From Eopsaltria australis (lineage: Eukaryota > Chordata > Aves > Passeriformes > Petroicidae), in NCBI GenBank assembly GCA_034509425.1, contig JAVTVJ010000011.1, positions 2,232,001 through 2,296,000 on the forward strand: a DNA stretch of 64,000 nucleotides. Reading direction: 5' to 3'. The notes under the pieces were generated by a model, which saw nothing but the letters and a program-made list of their open reading frames with translations, made no database searches and was not told the DNA's origin. Every line of letters begins with the position of its first letter. The first letter of the stretch is position 1. The position numbers and the translations under genes were made by a program. Of this stretch, positions 1 to 13,018 are shown in pieces.

Positions 1-3000
1 TACCATACTAGGCTCTCAGATGCCAGTTTTATCCAGAGAAATTCAAAAGATTTAATATTAATTAGTCTTTCTGGCAAGAACAACAAGGTGATAAATTTCT
101 TTTGAATGTGAAATACTGAGGCCAAGACTTTTTCAGTGCAGTAGCTGGAACTATTTTATATTGTACTTACTGAATAATGACTATCAATAGGTACTTTTAC
201 TGGAAATACTTTAATAGCAACTGGCTTCATGGAAAAGCTTTGAAGCTTCCATCTGTAATAAAAGGTTTGTTGTTAACTGGTGATAGCTTTTTGGACCAAC
301 TTTAAACAAATAGCCCCAAAAAACTATTGGTGGATTGTTGAAAAACCAGTACGCTCTCCCATGAATTTAATGCATCAATGGGAAAGCATTCATATACTTC
401 TATAAAAGACATAATTTCTTTTCAGAAAAAAAGGAAAAAAAAAAGAGAGAAGGCAATTTTAAATGTAAACACTACACATCTGTGTTCCCTAGCGGATTCA
501 GGTGTCATTTACATTTTACCTTCCATTAAAAGTAAATTTTTAAGGTAAGACTTCTACTTTTCCACACTTACATGGAGTCATGTAATGGAGTGGTCTCAGG
601 GTGCTGAAATTGGATTTACTCTAGGTGAAACGGTGGAGGAATACATGTTGGGAAGCTCACCTAGGACATTCCATCTGCAGATGGGCATTTGGACCCTTGG
701 AGACAGATGAGGACTGATCTGAAGTAAAAACACTCCATATTATCTCTCTGTGGTCATCAGGTCCTTGGCACCAGCTGCTCTGCTCTGCAAATCTATTCTA
801 ATGATCTACAATAATTATTTCTGCAGGTGTAGCCTCTGTGTGATAGATAAAAGTGGAGTGCATGCACATTAAAAAGTGGGAGCCTTAAGGTCTGGGGAAT
901 GACTGGCAGCACCAGCTGGAGAGAGATGGAAACTTTGCCACTTAAAGTAAAGATTTAGTGTGAAGAGCTCAAAACACTGAGAGAGCAAAGGATTATCAAG
1001 TCTGCCGTAGGAGTGATTGTCGTCTCTGAGTCACTGGAGTGAAAGACATAAAAAACACTGTGATATGAAAGTGCTGTAAAAAACTTATATGACCAAAAGG
1101 GATGTGTTTAATGTTCTTTTATTTTTCCTTTTTTAAGTATTCTATGTCCCTAAATGAAAGAGAATTTCGCATTGACATAGCTTTTCTCATAAGTCAATGT
1201 TAGTCTGTCATGTTTTACAGTAGCAACATAATTATCATATAGCCAAGAATTTATGAATCATTTCGCAATGCTACATGTTTTTGTTAGCATTTAATGCTGT
1301 AACTTAACACATGGTATTCATGTTCTGTGGAGTGATTTCCATGCATCATGATTTTCTCATTTAGCTGTGCCAAAACTTATTTACAACTTGGAATATTTCT
1401 TCCTGGCGTTTTTATTCTTCTTTTCCAGTCTTTGTATCATCACATCACTTTCTGCAAAGATCATGGATGTCACAATTAGAAAAAAGGCCAATAGTTTTTG
1501 CGACTTGATAGATTTTCCTACATCTCTCTTTTGCTTTTTGCTCAAAACCCTTCATTTAAAATAAAACTATGCAAAACATCAACTTCTATAGCATGATAAG
1601 TCAGTAGCTGGTGAAATACTAAATGACATTTCAGTTTAGTTTTGTTACAGTTTCCAAAAACATGAAACACATGCAATACTTCTTGATCTTGACAGATTTA
1701 ATTTCATGCAGTTTAAGAGGGTGGTTTTAAAATCTCCATGACTGAGAAAACATCGATCTGATAATAGCTTTTTTCCCTGGTTAGCTGCTACACAATTGTC
1801 CCTGCAGGAGGCTATAAAGATGCAGATTTTAAGGGGCTAAAATTCACAGGAAATAACTACTGTCTATTACATTAACATCACAAAAAATGCATTCATACAT
1901 GTATTCATGCGTACGTATTTTTAAGGGAAATACATGTATATCAAGTTTACTTGCTATCAGTAAGGTAACCTCGGTATTGTATGTTAAGAAACTCAGTATT
2001 AAGTTAATGTACATATCCCTTCTAACATTGAATTTCTTTGGTCTCAGTTACAAAGATGTGAATAAGGGGAATAAGGTCTCCTGTTTTATCTCAATTCAGT
2101 AATCACCACTCTACTTCCTAACTCCTGAACTGTATTATACATTTCATTTCCAGCTGCTTTTGATGTAACTGTGAACAGCTGAATTAAAGCTCTAATGCAG
2201 ACTCTCACTTTGCTACAGAACATGTTTTTGCTTTTTTATATTTACAATGTTTCTTTTAGATATCTTAATATAGGGGATGCCATATCCTAGTTTTAAACCA
2301 TGTTATTATCATACAGTACTTAATACAAAGCCATAATAATCAAGGGGGAAAAATCCCAATGAATTAAAACAAATGCATTTGTCATAAATTCAGAAAAATG
2401 TAACTAGTTCTCAAGTTCTATATTATCATTAAATAAGAGAGAAAAATGCTTTTTGCAAATACTCCAAAGTAAAGAATATAGTTTTCTGATGTTGAAAATT
2501 ACTAAAACGATGTCTCTACAACAGTAACCAGAATGGCAGGTCACAGAATGGAATATAAATAAATAAATAAACACAGTCATATATTTTAATTGTAGATACA
2601 ATGCAGAATATCACCTGGTGCAGTGTTATAAATTTGTCTTTTCCTACTTTTGCTGTTGTTGCTACTGTGTTAATGAGAGAGCTCTCATTAAAATTGCAAA
2701 ACTTAACACTTCCATTCACATTATTTCAAAACTTATTCAACACTGATAGGCAAGAGGTATTATTTAAACTTAAAATACTTTTCAAAATATTAACCTTTTC
2801 AAGGAAGGAGAAACCAATAGGATAGAAATCAAGTAATTATAAAACAATAAAATTTAGTAAAACAGAAAAAATTGCTAAAGGAAGAGAGAAACTAAATTGA
2901 AAATATCCTTATGGTACGTACATTTAAGCCACACACTTTCAAACAGGCTCTGTTTAGGACCTTCTTGATTCATCTGGAATTCTGGATATTTCTCAATATA

Positions 3001-6000
3001 CATTCTTGGCTTTGTATTTTTGTTTGGGCACAGTAACTGGTTAATGTGGCCTTAAAATGACAGAGGTAAAAATAGTCCATAACCTCTTAATGTTATGTCT
3101 AGCAACCAGGAAGTCCTGTTTATTAGTTTTAAGAAATCTTAAATGAATATAAATTTCACCTGATGGTGGGAAAAATGATAAGATCCAGGTCTAAAAGCAA
3201 AGGCTGGTCTGAGTTGTCTTAGTGGCTATTAATTACTGTATACTTCAATTTGATCTCACAAATAAGTGAAAGTGACTAATATTTTCCTTAATCTGAACCT
3301 CAGCTTGTAATGTTTGTAGTGCTGTCTGTGGGACACATTTAGATTAATGGGTTCAACAGTAAAGGTCAATAATAAGCCTGAGGGTCCACTGAGAATCCTG
3401 ACAGTAACATTTGCCAGGTGTGACTTCTGGACATGGCCTGCTATCACTTACTGACCAGTAACCCATAGATAACAGAACCGTAAGCCTTTCACCACAAAAC
3501 CTCACTTATTTGATAAGAAAATTGACATTTGAGTCTTTTCGAATGGTACAATGTGCTCAGTGATTTCTGGGCGTGTCCTGAAATGTCCTGACTGCTCTTA
3601 CGTATGTAGAGATCCATATGGATGTGTGTGAATGCATGTGCATGTGTATGTGTGTCTGTCTGTCTCCCCATTTTTTGTTCCCAGCATGACATCTCACTAA
3701 GTCTCAGTGGGACTATTGTTGCTCTGAAGCATCCGTTCAGCAGGAGAGAAACAGATTGCCTCTACCCTTGGGGGGTTTGACTGAAAACAAGGAGAGAAAA
3801 AAAGAAGCTTGACTTCACATCCAGTGTTGTTCTGAGGAAGAGAAAAATAGGTGTTGTTTATGAAATGGTGGTGGAAAAAAGCAAAAACTTAGGATTTTTG
3901 GAGAGTAGAAGTTGAAAGAGTATAAGCTCATCATGTAACAGGAAGCATTTCCAATACAAAAACAGAAAAAATTCTGTGATGTTTATTTATCTCTTTTTTC
4001 CCCTGATTTTTTTTTTCTTTTTCATTCTTCTGACTTACTTCCCCATCGTTCTTCTGTTACACAGCTTACTTAAAGTACTGGCTTTGCATGGAGGGGAGTG
4101 GCACTTCAGATTGACCTGAGGGAATATGAAGAAACCAGCAGAGTATAGTAATAGCATGCAGAGCACTTCGGGTTTCTCTGAACATGTCAGGACTTTAAGA
4201 TGCAGAATTCAGAAACAGGGGACCATTGGTGAGAAAAGCAGTTGGATGTAGTCAACTTGAGCTTCAAAGATAAATCATTCAAGAGCAAGGTCATTATAAC
4301 CATTCTGTGAATTTGGGGCCTCTCAGCCCCTTACGTGCCACCCCGCAGGAAGATTTTAAGAGAGATTAGAAGTTTATAGCAGGATAAGGAAACAAAAGAA
4401 CACCCTATTCAGGGCAGCTCTGTGCAAACCCAGTTTGTCTTTTCTTTCCCAGTTGTGAGCTTGCAACCCTGACATCTGCCTTCCCCTCTGTCTCTTGTCA
4501 GTGACTGACCACTTTCAGCTGCAGCATCCAGGAATTCACTCAGTTCTAGTGATGAAAGTGTTCACTTCCTTCAGTAATCACCGAGGCAGGCTCAGCTGCC
4601 TGCTTCTGCATTCACGTGAATATTAACTCACCTGGGAAGCCTTTCTCTGTAATTAAAGAGTGTGTTAAGAACGAGCTAGCATTGTATCTACAGCACTGAA
4701 GGTAGTCATAAGGAATGTGTACACAGAAAAAGAAAATAGATGAGCTAATAAGCTGGTAGCAAACGATCCACTTCAAAGCACTATCTGAGTTATGACAGCC
4801 ACAGGCAAAAAATAGTGGGAGAGGGCTGTAAATCAGGTCCCTGCTTTGTAAAACACACTTCAGCCTGAGGGCCTATAGAAAGAGGCTAGTCCAGGGAGTG
4901 TAGCCAGGGAAATTGGGCTACATTGGTTTCTGAAAATGGGATAGAGCAAGCCTATTTTAGCTAAGGTAAAGAAAAGTTTCGTAAATGTCAATAAACATAA
5001 TCCACTGACAAATACTTGCTAAACAATTAATTTGCATCCTGAATGCTCAGGTTTAAAAACTTACACTGAATCTGCCAGAATTAAGTGACCTCAAAGCAGT
5101 AAGAAATTGCAAGCCTCTCACTGAGTAGTTAGATTTCCCTGAGACGTTTCTGGAAAATGCCTCCAGTTGATGACAATCAAGCCTTAAAATACAGATAAAG
5201 AATCTCACCAACTGAGTTTTATAGCATGTAGAAATAATAAATCATTGAATCATAGGAAGTTTGAAATTTTTTCATCATTTATTTTCCACTGACAATGCTG
5301 ATTTGCCAAACCTTTTCTCATTACTTCTGTCAATTTTGAACATTAGGGAGATAAGCTTAGAAAATTGACAGAATGCCTTATTTTGACATTTTTATTGAAA
5401 ATATCAAGTTTTATAGTTCTAAATTATTTTGTTTGGCAATTAAACTAATTATGGCTGTAAAAGGTTGACATTTATTGAATTCTACTTTTTAGTCCTTTGG
5501 TCTTTTTCTGAATCTTAAAATGTTTTGTCTGAAGTCTGGTTTGAGAAAGTTCTCACTATATTAAGCATAATCAGGGTCATTCATTAAAAATAATCCATCT
5601 CATTCTCCAAGCCATCATAACTCTAATACATGTCAATATTTGTTTATAATACTTGAGTAAGAGCAGGTACCACATGAAAAAATAGCTTGAGTAATAGTAG
5701 TAGATCAGGGTTTCCTTTTCACTTCATTCATGTAATCTTATGTAAAAAGCATTCAAAGTATTGCTTAGGTAAAGCAATGTGGTATCTGATTCCTTCTGGT
5801 GCAAAATATACAAGCCTTCAAACACATTCATGAGCACTCACCCAGTTCAACAATAATAGACTAGCTGTGCAAAAACTGTGTAAATATAATTGGATTCTTT
5901 GGTTCAGATCCCAAGGCTTCATTCAATTTTGTTCAGTTGTTATTGAAATAAGCTCCTGTTGAATGAAAAAAACATTTTATCATAGTTAAAACTTAACCGG

Positions 6001-6480
6001 GACCTCTGTATTTGACCTGCTTATAATGCTGTATGTGAAGTATTTCATGCAGTGCACGAGGAATTTTATGTGATAATCAATGCTGACAAAAGTGTTATGA
6101 GACCAAAAATAGTCTGACCAGAACCTGATCATAGTTATCAGTGTCTGAAAAAAATACCTATTGACTTTTTCTTTTTTGCCAAAGTACTTCTATATCCTTC
6201 CCAAAATACAGTTGTTTTCTGTGATTGATAAGTTCACTAGCTTTTAAGCTCATTCACATCCATTAGTTCTGCCTTTTCCCCTCCCTGTTGAAAATCAGGA
6301 GCTGTCAGGCTGAAACGTTCTTGACAGACACAAATAGTGTCCCCAGGGGTAACAAAACCCAGCCTGAATCAGTAAGAGATAGATTTTAACGCATTGCTTT
6401 GCTGACACTGGTCACTCCACTTACTTTATAGAAGATGTTGACACAGAGGACAATTATACAAATACTAGATTTAATGTCTT
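1..6480. other. AT-rich non-coding stretch
   Basis: I recognise no gene, RNA gene or young mobile element here. Open frames are all under about 75 codons, lie on both strands and resemble no protein I know. The only low-complexity element of note is a TG-rich tract near 3.6 kb. Intergenic or deep intronic DNA is the best reading. Ancient diverged repeats could be hidden here and would need a profile search to detect. Confidence 0.7.
3622..3666. repeat. TG-rich low-complexity tract
   Basis: An interrupted TG/ATG run (TGTGTGTG, ATGCATGTGCATGTG, then TGTCTGTCTGTC) forms an impure dinucleotide microsatellite. On the opposite strand it yields a Thr/His-rich frame that is only a translation of the repeat. 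The interruptions suggest an old, slowly mutating locus. Confidence 0.7.
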
Positions 6481-6494
6481 TCTAAAATGATTTC

Positions 6495-6512
6495 TTTTTT
6501 TTTTTTTTTTTT
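6495..6512 (+). repeat. Poly(T) run of 18
   Basis: Eighteen consecutive T are followed directly by AGGC. A run of this kind can serve as the pyrimidine tract of a 3' splice site, but no open downstream frame with a matching donor was found, so I record only the homopolymer. Confidence 0.75.
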
Positions 6513-6628
6513 AGGCAAAGTGATACATTTGACATATTTTGAATAAAATTCATGGTGCAACAGTGAAATCCATGTGTTGATCCTTTACAGATCCTTCACA
6601 GAATATTTCAGATGTTGTCTGTTTTCAG

Positions 6629-6692
6629 GCCTGATCCAAAGCCCATTAAGGTTAGTAACATCAATCTCTTTTTTTACTTTAATGAGCTTTGG
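6629..6692. repeat. Relic of an old amniote palindromic repeat
   Basis: The left arm CCAAAGCCCATTAAG (6636-6650) and the right arm CTTTAATGAGCTTTGG (6677-6692) are near-perfect reverse complements around a loop of about 26 bases. The left arm is preceded by GGCCTGAT. From memory this resembles a class of old palindromic repeats seen in turtles, crocodilians and birds, which read like CTGATCCAAAGCCCATTGA. The arms are seen directly; the family assignment is recall. It has no coding capacity. Confidence 0.5.
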
Positions 6693-6699
6693 GCCATAA

Positions 6700-9580
6700 C
6701 CAGTATGTGAGCAACAGTCACCCATGTGCTATTTAAACTTCCAAAATGCATGATCCCATGTTACAGAAGCAAGATCAGTTCTGGCTCTGCTGAAACCGAT
6801 GGGAGCTATGTAGCCTTCCAGACCAGGATTTCCAGCTTTATCTCTGGGATATAACAGCAGGGGCTTCAAGGAAGTGGAACTTTGGAGTTAAAAAATTTGA
6901 AGTTACATGAGAATTACTGTTTATTTGACTGTCTTATGTGTAGTTAACCCCAGAGTAATTTTTTATTTCCATATGACATCTACATAAAATGAACAGCTCT
7001 TATGGAGGAGTATGTATAGTTCATTTAGAAGGCAGTTGCATCTTTTTTATTAAAAATGGCAACCCATTAAAAATTATTTCCTCAAAAATTTTTTATTGTT
7101 TTTGTTTTCAATGCTAGCATGCGTATAATTTCTCCCATTTTGAGAACATCGTAGTGGGACAAATTGCAAAACAAAGTGTGAAAAAAACTGCTTGTGATGA
7201 AGAAATGTTTTCTGGTTTCTATTTTCTCTTTAATAAGTGGATTTAATACATTGACTGATCACAATGAAGAAATCCTGAGGTACAAGAAGTTTGAGAAAAG
7301 TGAAAAGTGTGCCCTTTACTTTATTCATTCCAAAAATGTCATTTATTCCTTCCCCATCCCTTACCCACCCAGCTGTCTGTGTTGCACTCTTTTTTAACAA
7401 GTTTTCTAGGCTTTGCTGCTTTGTCTCAGCCATGGCTTGGGGGAAATGGTGACTGAAGAGGTGTAGGTTGTTGGCCAAAAGGGTTTCCAGATACTGTTTT
7501 GTCATGGATGATCTCCAGTGCTAATTGGGTTGTTGCTTTCTGATGCCATATGACGTGGTTACTTGCACCAAAGGAGAGAGCAGACTTGACTGAAATGAAT
7601 ATGTGAAAGATTAGGAGACATTAAATGTTACAGCTATTGTTTTTTATTGTCAATTGTTTGATGTATCATAAATACTGTGGTGGAAAAAATCACTGAGGCA
7701 CTTTACAGATATGCAGAAGATAAAAATATGTATTTCTTTTGTATGAAGAAAACTGATGCTGAAGACTGCACTCTAAATGAAAAAGGGCTAGTCTGACTTC
7801 TCTCATGTATTTTTTAAAGCCACCTAACTGAGATCTCTTAATACTTGACATACACTCACTGCCATCACCTTTGTTAATACTGCTGCTGTCTTTGCTGCTG
7901 TCATCATTATAATTGTCATTATTTTATAACATGAAATTGCTGTTTTCTGGTAATTGGATTGCCAAGACTAGGTCCCAGAGGATGCATGTGATCACATTTT
8001 TTGTTCTTCAGTATGTGTGGTAGAGGAGAAAGGGAAAAAATGTTTTATTGGACAGGCTATTTTTTCTAAAGTGTCCTCTCACCATTTTACATCATTCAGA
8101 GGGAAGATTTCAGAGCAGATGGATTTCAGGTCAGTTGCAGGGTGGGAAGTTCTGTAGTATGTGTCAATGTTAAACTTATTATGAAAAACACACTGAGGTT
8201 TAAGCACTATCTGAAAAATCATAAAAATCAATCATACAATGGTGAAACCTACAATAAATATGATGCTAATAATCACATGGTATTTAAAAAAAATATCTGA
8301 AATCTTGATGTTAGTACATGTTTAGGAACTTTTATATAAAACATTACTTAACAGTTTGCACTAACTTTTTTCTGTTATTTCCCCATATTTCTCACATGAA
8401 TTGGAGCCTTATTAAGGTAAGATTAAAGTCATCTTTTCTAACACTGTTTGTGCTGGAGATTTTCTCACCAATGTCTGCTTTTGTTAGTCTATTTTTATTG
8501 CTAAACTAGAAGATTAGCAAAGTGTCAGGAAATTAAAAATATTTCCTGACACATATATTAGGTATTAAATATCTTGAGCAGTGATTAAATAGCACTGGAC
8601 ATTATATTTCTTACAAAATCCTTACTCTTTGACTGAGTTCTAGGAGTAGAGTTGGGGTAAAGACAGGCACCTTAGTACCTAGTAAAAGATAGTTACACAT
8701 TATGTTGTTTTCCATATCCATTTCATTCATTGGCTGCCCAGGCCAAAATTTTTTTGCATCTCTAAGTGAGGAAAAGCTACATTAGTTAATTTGAAAACCT
8801 TTTCCTGATGAGAGATCTTAGAGAGAATTTAAACGTGTCCAGCAGAATCAAGGGCATCCTGTTAGCTGTGGTGGGGTCCCAGGATAATGCCTTACAATCC
8901 CTGACAGGGACCTGATGCTCAGAACAACAGGGAATCACACACAGAAAAAAGAGATGAAATAGAATGACCAACTCACATGGTAATGTTCCTGGTCTGCTTT
9001 GTAAGGTGCCTGGTTTGATGGTGTCAAATTTCTGCACGTTCCTCTGGAAAGTGAAAGAAGTCTGGAGAGAAGACACAAAAAATAATGACACTGCCCAGCA
9101 CTTACCAGATTTGTGACTGCTGCAGGACACCGCTCTATCTCTCAGAGTACTTGATGCCATGTAGTATGTCTGTATCTTCTGTGTTTAGCTTTAAAAAATA
9201 TTGAAAACTTTGTTTTTACAGAAATCTTGGATTTACCTAATATTGTGGTTAAAAGAAGATTCAGAACATAATTCTGAAGTATCTAGTTAGAGATAAAAAT
9301 AAAGGTGGAAATATTCTTATGCACAATGTCTGTGTTGCTACTTCCCCATCTTCATTAACTTTCTTACTGCTGCATATTTGTTCATAATCATCCTTGACCA
9401 ATAACTTCTTTCCACAGTGAAAGGTTAAAATGGCTATAACATGGACAAATAGACTGTGGCAAAATGGCCAAACAGATGTAAAGCATGACCAAAAGCAGGG
9501 AATGACGAATAAGAAAGAATAATTAATTATAAAATTGTTGTCACTGTGTCTTGATTCAGTCAAAAAGCCAAAGAGAGAAA
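6700..9580. other. AT-rich non-coding stretch
   Basis: No recognisable gene. A 124-codon minus-strand frame at 8786-9160 resembles no protein I know. It includes a GC-richer patch (about 8860-9150) that could be a diverged repeat. A perfect hairpin at 8522-8552 is listed separately. Confidence 0.65.
8522..8552. repeat. Perfect hairpin, 12-bp stem, 7-base loop
   Basis: GTGTCAGGAAAT (8522-8533) pairs without mismatch with ATTTCCTGACAC (8541-8552) across the loop TAAAAAT. The arms extend no further. A TTCC/GGAA core on each arm resembles an ETS or STAT half-site, but that is only a motif resemblance. It is not followed by a poly(T) run and lies in no transcript I can define, so no terminator or miRNA role is claimed. 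Confidence 0.8.
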
Positions 9581-10127
9581 TCCCAAGCACAAATACAGGC
9601 TGGAGAGAAAATGGATTGAGAGCAGCCCCGAGGAGAGGGAATTTGGGAACTTGGAGGATTTGGTAAAGGAGAAGGTCAACATCAGACAGCAATGTGCACT
9701 TGCAGCCCAGAAAGACAAACATATCCTGGGCTGCATCAAAAGCAGCATGGCCAGCAGGGCAAGGAAAGGGATTCTGTGCCTTTCTACTCCATTCCTGTGA
9801 GACTCCACCTGAATTACTGCATCCAACTCTGGGGACCCCAACATAAGACCAATGTGGACTTGTTGGAATAAGTTTAGAGGACAATCATGAAGTACCTCGC
9901 CTATGAGGACAGGCTGAGAGAGTTGGGATTGTTCAACATGGAGAAGCAAAGTCTTCAGGGGAGACCTTATAACAACATTCTATCACTGTCAGGTGTCTTA
10001 CAAGAGCAGAACATGTTGGACAGGTCATTGAGAACCAATGGTGCCCCTGCCCGGGGAAAAGGAGTTGGAACTAGATAATGTTCTCTTCCAATCCAAACCA
10101 TTCTATGATTCCATAATTCTATGATTT
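9581..10127 (+). mobile_element. CR1 LINE fragment, 5'-truncated and internally deleted
   Basis: The segment reads as the C-terminal part of CR1 ORF2 (reverse transcriptase and the region after it). Peptides such as QQCALAAQK, ILGCIK and YEDRLRELGLFNMEKQ appear in shifting plus-strand frames. Stops and frameshifts break it. After about 9990 it jumps to the CR1 3' UTR (a GGAGTTGGAACTAGATAATG-like stretch) and ends in the tail ATTCTATGATTCCATAATTC. CR1 is the dominant avian non-LTR retrotransposon and copies are usually 5'-truncated. This copy cannot code for an active protein. Confidence 0.92.
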
Positions 10128-12142
10128 TATTATTTTAGTTATGTGGAAATATAGTCTGAAGTACATTTTCCTCATGTTCAGGGTAACAAGCATACTAACT
10201 GTCTTGCACTAATTTGTTCTTCAGAAAGCATACTAATTTGTAGAACTTAGAAAAGCATAAAGAATTCTTTCTTCAAATAGATAAAAGATGCATTGTACCA
10301 TGTGGTGTGATTGCAGTCCATGAAAACAATTTTGTCTGATACTTAACAGATACAGCATGATTTAAAGTACAGAATTTATAGGTCTCCAATTATTAAAACT
10401 TTATGGAACTATATCACAACCAAAGTTATGATGATGACAATGACTCCTATTGGACAAGTACAATCTAATTTTTTTTTCTTCTTTACGAAAATTTAGTTTA
10501 ATCTATGGGGTTTTTTTTTAGGGTTCTAAGAGTTTGCAATCTGATTCTGAAGGTAGATTTGGTACATTCAAAAATAACATCATGTCCTGATAAGAAGAGT
10601 TAGGGTTTCTAGTGTAGTCAGACAGTTGCTTGGAAAAAAAAGGGGGACAGATACAGGGGTCTTGCAACATTAGTGGTTCTTGAAAACTAATTTTCTGACT
10701 AGTTTTCACTTTAAAGCAAATATGAGTTGTGCAATGGGGTTCCAGGGGTGAGATAGGGCATATAATCTGTGTGCAGGCTGTATGTGTGCACATCTGAGAA
10801 ACCCACTTTGCCTGATTGACACTTTGCTGCTTAACACTTGGCTCTTTGTAACTTGATTATCCAAGTGCATGATATATTCTTGAGCAGCATTACTGTTTTT
10901 TGAGGAATGAGTTGTGATAGTACAAGCCTATAATTTGATTTCAGCAACAGGCCTTCAGGAACTGGAGTATTTGTTCTAACTTGACTTTGCTTCTCCCTTC
11001 TGAAGTATTTCACTTAGGATATGCACACCCACTCACCTCCATGTTTAGCAAAGTGTGCTCATTGTCCAGTATTGTAATCTCAAAGGTCAGAGCATTGAAC
11101 CATTAAATATTCAATTTATTCCTGTAGGTACATTACACATGTTTCAGTGTTTTCTTAAATGATTTGACATTAGAAAAAGAACACTGAGGCAAAAGAAACT
11201 ATGCAGAAGAGATAGGCCTTAGGCAATACACAACAACAAATCATAACAGATATTAAAGCCAGATTTTATATATATATATTGTTGCAAAATCCCCTTCCCT
11301 CATTACAGGAGTAATAGCTAGAGAATGACTGCCCATGCAATTTGCTGTGCATTAACTTAAAAATTCTATTAAAGCTCTTGATAAAAATTCAAAAGAACAA
11401 ACTCAACAACTTTATATGTTGTCAAATCAAAATCTTTGTATATATTCAGCCTAGAAAAACACAAATTTTCTTGTCTGATCCTGTACCACCCTGATTCTGG
11501 GAACTCTTACTAGACCTGAACTAAAACTGATGTGTTTTCCTTTTTTTCATTTAAGCAGGCTTCCTGTTTACTCATTTACTGTGTCTGCTTTTCATAAATA
11601 TTGAAAAGTTAAAATTTATTGAGTCCAACATTCACTATTTTTCAGTTTCCAAGATATAGATATGAGATGTTGGTTGATTGCATATTTGTAGCTGTGAGTA
11701 TTCATGAGAAAAATTTGTGATTTTCCCTTAAGGGATAAAATGTCACTGCAAAATCAAGACTCTTTAAAAATATATAAGCATACATTGCACAAAAAAAAAT
11801 ACTAAAAAAAATTGATAAAAGAATACTAAAAAAATTTGAATTTGGTATATTACTGGTAGAAATCCTGGTAGAAAGAAAAACATGTATCTAACATCTTTCT
11901 CTCTTTCAGGATTCTGCTGGCATGAAGACTACAAAGACATAAAATAACATTTTTCATATTAATGGACACCTCCCAAAAGAATATAACTTTGCAATTAGAA
12001 ATATATGCTGCAAATTAATGCTTACAGTATTTACTGCTCTGAGCATTTAGCAGAGCAAAATTTTACAAATTATTACTTCAAACATTTGGCAAGGAACAGT
12101 ACTGACCTGTAGAGATAGAATGTAAAGAAGATGATAATTTAG

Positions 12143-12280
12143 AGGCAAAATCTGCCAACCTGCCTGTATTACCAGTTTTTTACTCTGAACTTGTCCTAGT
12201 GAGATCAATAGGTTTACTGGAACAGTAATATCTTATTTTCTGAGGGCATTATTGTGAAAAGCCTGGCAGAATTTGGCCTT
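12143..12280. repeat. Relic of an old amniote palindromic repeat
   Basis: The outer arms are AGGCAAAATCTGCCA (12143-12157) and TGGCAGAATTTGGCCT (12264-12279), which match as reverse complements with one gap and one mismatch. The interior is degenerate and includes CTAGTGAGATCAATAGG, recalling the CCCATTGACTTCAATGGG centre I remember from such elements. The TGGCAGAATTTGGCC end is, from memory, a recurrent terminus of palindromic repeats in turtle, crocodilian and bird genomes. It is strongly decayed and non-coding. I do not know the family name. Confidence 0.5.
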
Positions 12281-12320
12281 TAATGTGTCTTTCTGGCCAA
12301 AATTTTCCTTTTTCTCCAAT

Positions 12321-12364
12321 TTTTTTTTTTCTGTCTGTGTACGTGTCTGTGTCCGTGTGTGTGT
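12321..12364. repeat. T-run followed by GT-rich tract
   Basis: Ten T lead into an impure run of GT and GTCTGT units ending in GTGTGTGTGTAG. It translates into a Cys/Val/Arg-rich stretch in one short plus-strand frame, which is an artefact of the repeat. Confidence 0.65.
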
Positions 12365-12997
12365 AGACATTAAACAACTTCACTGTAGCTTTGGGAAATG
12401 TAGCTTTGTAACCTGGAAGTTTATATACTTATTTCAAAGAGAAAACTTCAGGTTTGGTCATTCATTTTGAAAATTTTTTCTCCTTTTATTCTGCAATTAG
12501 ATTTATGAAAACCATTTTTGGGAATAACACAATACCAAGACGTATTCTTCTGTTTTTTTTTTTCCTGTAAGTATAATTGTTTTGTAACTCACAGTAACAT
12601 TCTCCTCTTAGAAGGATAAGACCTCTTCGTCTCATCGTGAAACCAGAAAAATATCATCTATGTTTGCTCTTCTTCACTCTTGAACCACTGAAAGCAACAC
12701 AAAAATTGGCATTGACTCAGTAAGAGCAGAGACTTGACCCTGACATTCTGAGCCCTCTTACGGACAGTGTAGCCCTTTAGTGGTGCTTGACATAGGCCTG
12801 GATCATACCCAAGGTACATATCATTTGCAAAAGGTGAGCCACTTCACTAATTTTTTTTTCTCTTCAAGCACTGGTCATGATTTTCTTGCAACTGCTTGGG
12901 AGGGAATAGAGATCAGGGTGTAAATAATTATTAAGTCTTTTGCTAGAGAATAAATTCCATTTTGAAGCTAACATGTTTTTGTTTTTTCGTATTAGTT

Positions 12998-13018
12998 GCT
13001 GCTGCTGCTGCTGCTGCC
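12998..13018. repeat. (GCT)6 trinucleotide repeat
   Basis: Six GCT units are followed by GCC; the minus strand therefore reads (AGC)n/(CAG)n. In one minus-strand frame it gives a short glutamine run inside an unrecognised 76-codon frame at 12864-13094. Such runs can be polymorphic. Nothing else suggests that this is a coding CAG tract. Confidence 0.75.

Noticed and set aside
8786..9160. 124-codon minus-strand frame
   Set aside because: No recognisable motif and no supporting signals; composition suggests an unidentified diverged repeat at most.
9261..9884. 207-codon and 129-codon minus-strand frames
   Set aside because: Their right parts are the antisense of the plus-strand CR1; the left part of the 207-codon frame is unique AT-rich DNA. 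No domain is seen.
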